Shown here: positions 6,747 through 6,895 of the stretch, piece by piece | Numbering within the stretch: the first letter of the stretch is position 1 | Layout of the letters: every line of letters starts with the position of its first letter | NCBI GenBank assembly: GCA_020216575.1 | Contig: JAIUYC010000202.1 | Span: forward strand, 1 to 6,895 | From: Coleofasciculus sp. S288 | GTDB taxonomy: Bacteria; Cyanobacteriota; Cyanobacteriia; Cyanobacteriales; Coleofasciculaceae | DNA length: 6,895 nt | Direction: 5' to 3' | Program-made: the position numbers and the translations under genes | Notes under the pieces: model-generated | What the model was told of the DNA's origin: nothing | The model's input: the letters and a program-made list of their open reading frames with translations, nothing else | Databases searched by the model: none

Positions 6747-6765
6747 CAAAAGCCTAGCGCTTTTG
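6747..6765. terminator. Possible bidirectional terminator hairpin
   Basis: CAAAAGC (6747-6753) and GCTTTTG (6759-6765) form a perfect 7-bp stem with a 5-base CTAGC loop. The A4 and T4 tracts are inside the stem, so on either strand the hairpin gives a short U-run. It lies 70 bases after the receiver stop codon and before the CYTH gene, a sensible place to separate the two transcripts. The stem is short and only moderately G+C, so efficiency is uncertain. Confidence 0.4.
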
Positions 6766-6791
6766 ACAGCTTTCTAAGGACTACCTTTGAT
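6763..6791 (+). promoter_or_regulatory. Candidate sigma70-type promoter for the CYTH gene
   Basis: TTGACA (6763-6768) is a perfect -35 hexamer. After a 17-base spacer comes TTTGAT (6786-6791), which matches 4 of 6 bases of TATAAT. Transcription would start near 6798, about 44 bases before the ATG. The -35 shares three bases with the preceding hairpin. This is motif evidence only. Confidence 0.4.
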
Positions 6792-6841
6792 GCTAGGGTA
6801 TGCAATACCCAGTAAACTTGATGAGACTCGCACCATCACTT

Positions 6842-6895
6842 ATGCCAACTGAGATCGAGCGAAAATTTTTAGTCAAAGGCGAAGAGTGGCGATCG
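6842..6895 (+). CDS. CYTH-domain protein (triphosphate-processing family), N-terminus only
   Basis: Eighteen codons are visible before the right edge, beginning MPTEIERKFLV. The E-x-E-R-K signature close to the N-terminus is the defining motif of the CYTH fold; its Glu and Lys residues line the triphosphate tunnel and bind metal ions. The superfamily includes inorganic triphosphatases, thiamine triphosphatases and class IV adenylate cyclases. Short bacterial members with this opening are often inorganic triphosphatases, but the visible part cannot settle the substrate. Two in-frame ATGs upstream (6800, 6821) would add 14 or 7 residues before the conserved start; the frame is closed by TAG at 6794-6796. 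I prefer 6842 because family members usually begin with the motif almost at once. The transposon-end remnant and hairpin separate it from the signalling cluster, so it is probably an independent gene. Confidence 0.88.
   Translation, partial: MPTEIERKFLVKGEEWRS

Overview
The window comes from a cyanobacterium, probably a filamentous one. Six complete GCGATCGC octamers (HIP1 sites, at 236, 3415, 3763, 4018, 5035 and 5538) and a cut-off seventh at the right edge are far more than chance gives in 6.9 kb. The dense, multi-domain two-component genes and the heptamer tandem repeats fit the same group. The species cannot be named from this sequence.

Layout, all genes on the + strand. (1) 1-2568: 3' part of a hybrid histidine kinase (PAS-PAS-PAS-HisKA-HATPase-REC-helical tail), cut by the left edge. 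(2) 2587-4446: a five-domain response regulator, OmpR-type REC and winged helix followed by HPt, REC and REC. (3) 4532-6073: a REC-PAS-HisKA-HATPase kinase. (4) 6299-6676: a single-domain CheY-like receiver. (5) 6842 to the right edge: the start of a CYTH-domain protein. Genes 1-3 are closely spaced (18 and 85 bp) and look like an operon; gene 4 follows after 225 bp of transposon debris.

Taken together, genes 1-4 carry every part of a phosphorelay: two kinases, five receivers, one HPt and one DNA-binding output. The neatest reading is that kinase 1 passes phosphate from its own receiver to the HPt built into the transcription factor, and so to that protein's receivers. This wiring is inferred from domain content and gene order only.

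The non-genic DNA is more unusual than the genes. A heptamer repeat forming a long inverted repeat sits in frame inside the ATPase domain of kinase 1. A second heptamer array runs directly into the start codon of kinase 2. The DNA just upstream of the CheY-like gene is the 3' end of a decayed IS200/IS605-type tnpB on the opposite strand, broken exactly at the receiver's start codon. A separate IS200/IS605-like end overlaps that same gene's stop codon. The receiver gene is therefore bracketed on both sides by remnants of TnpB-type elements.
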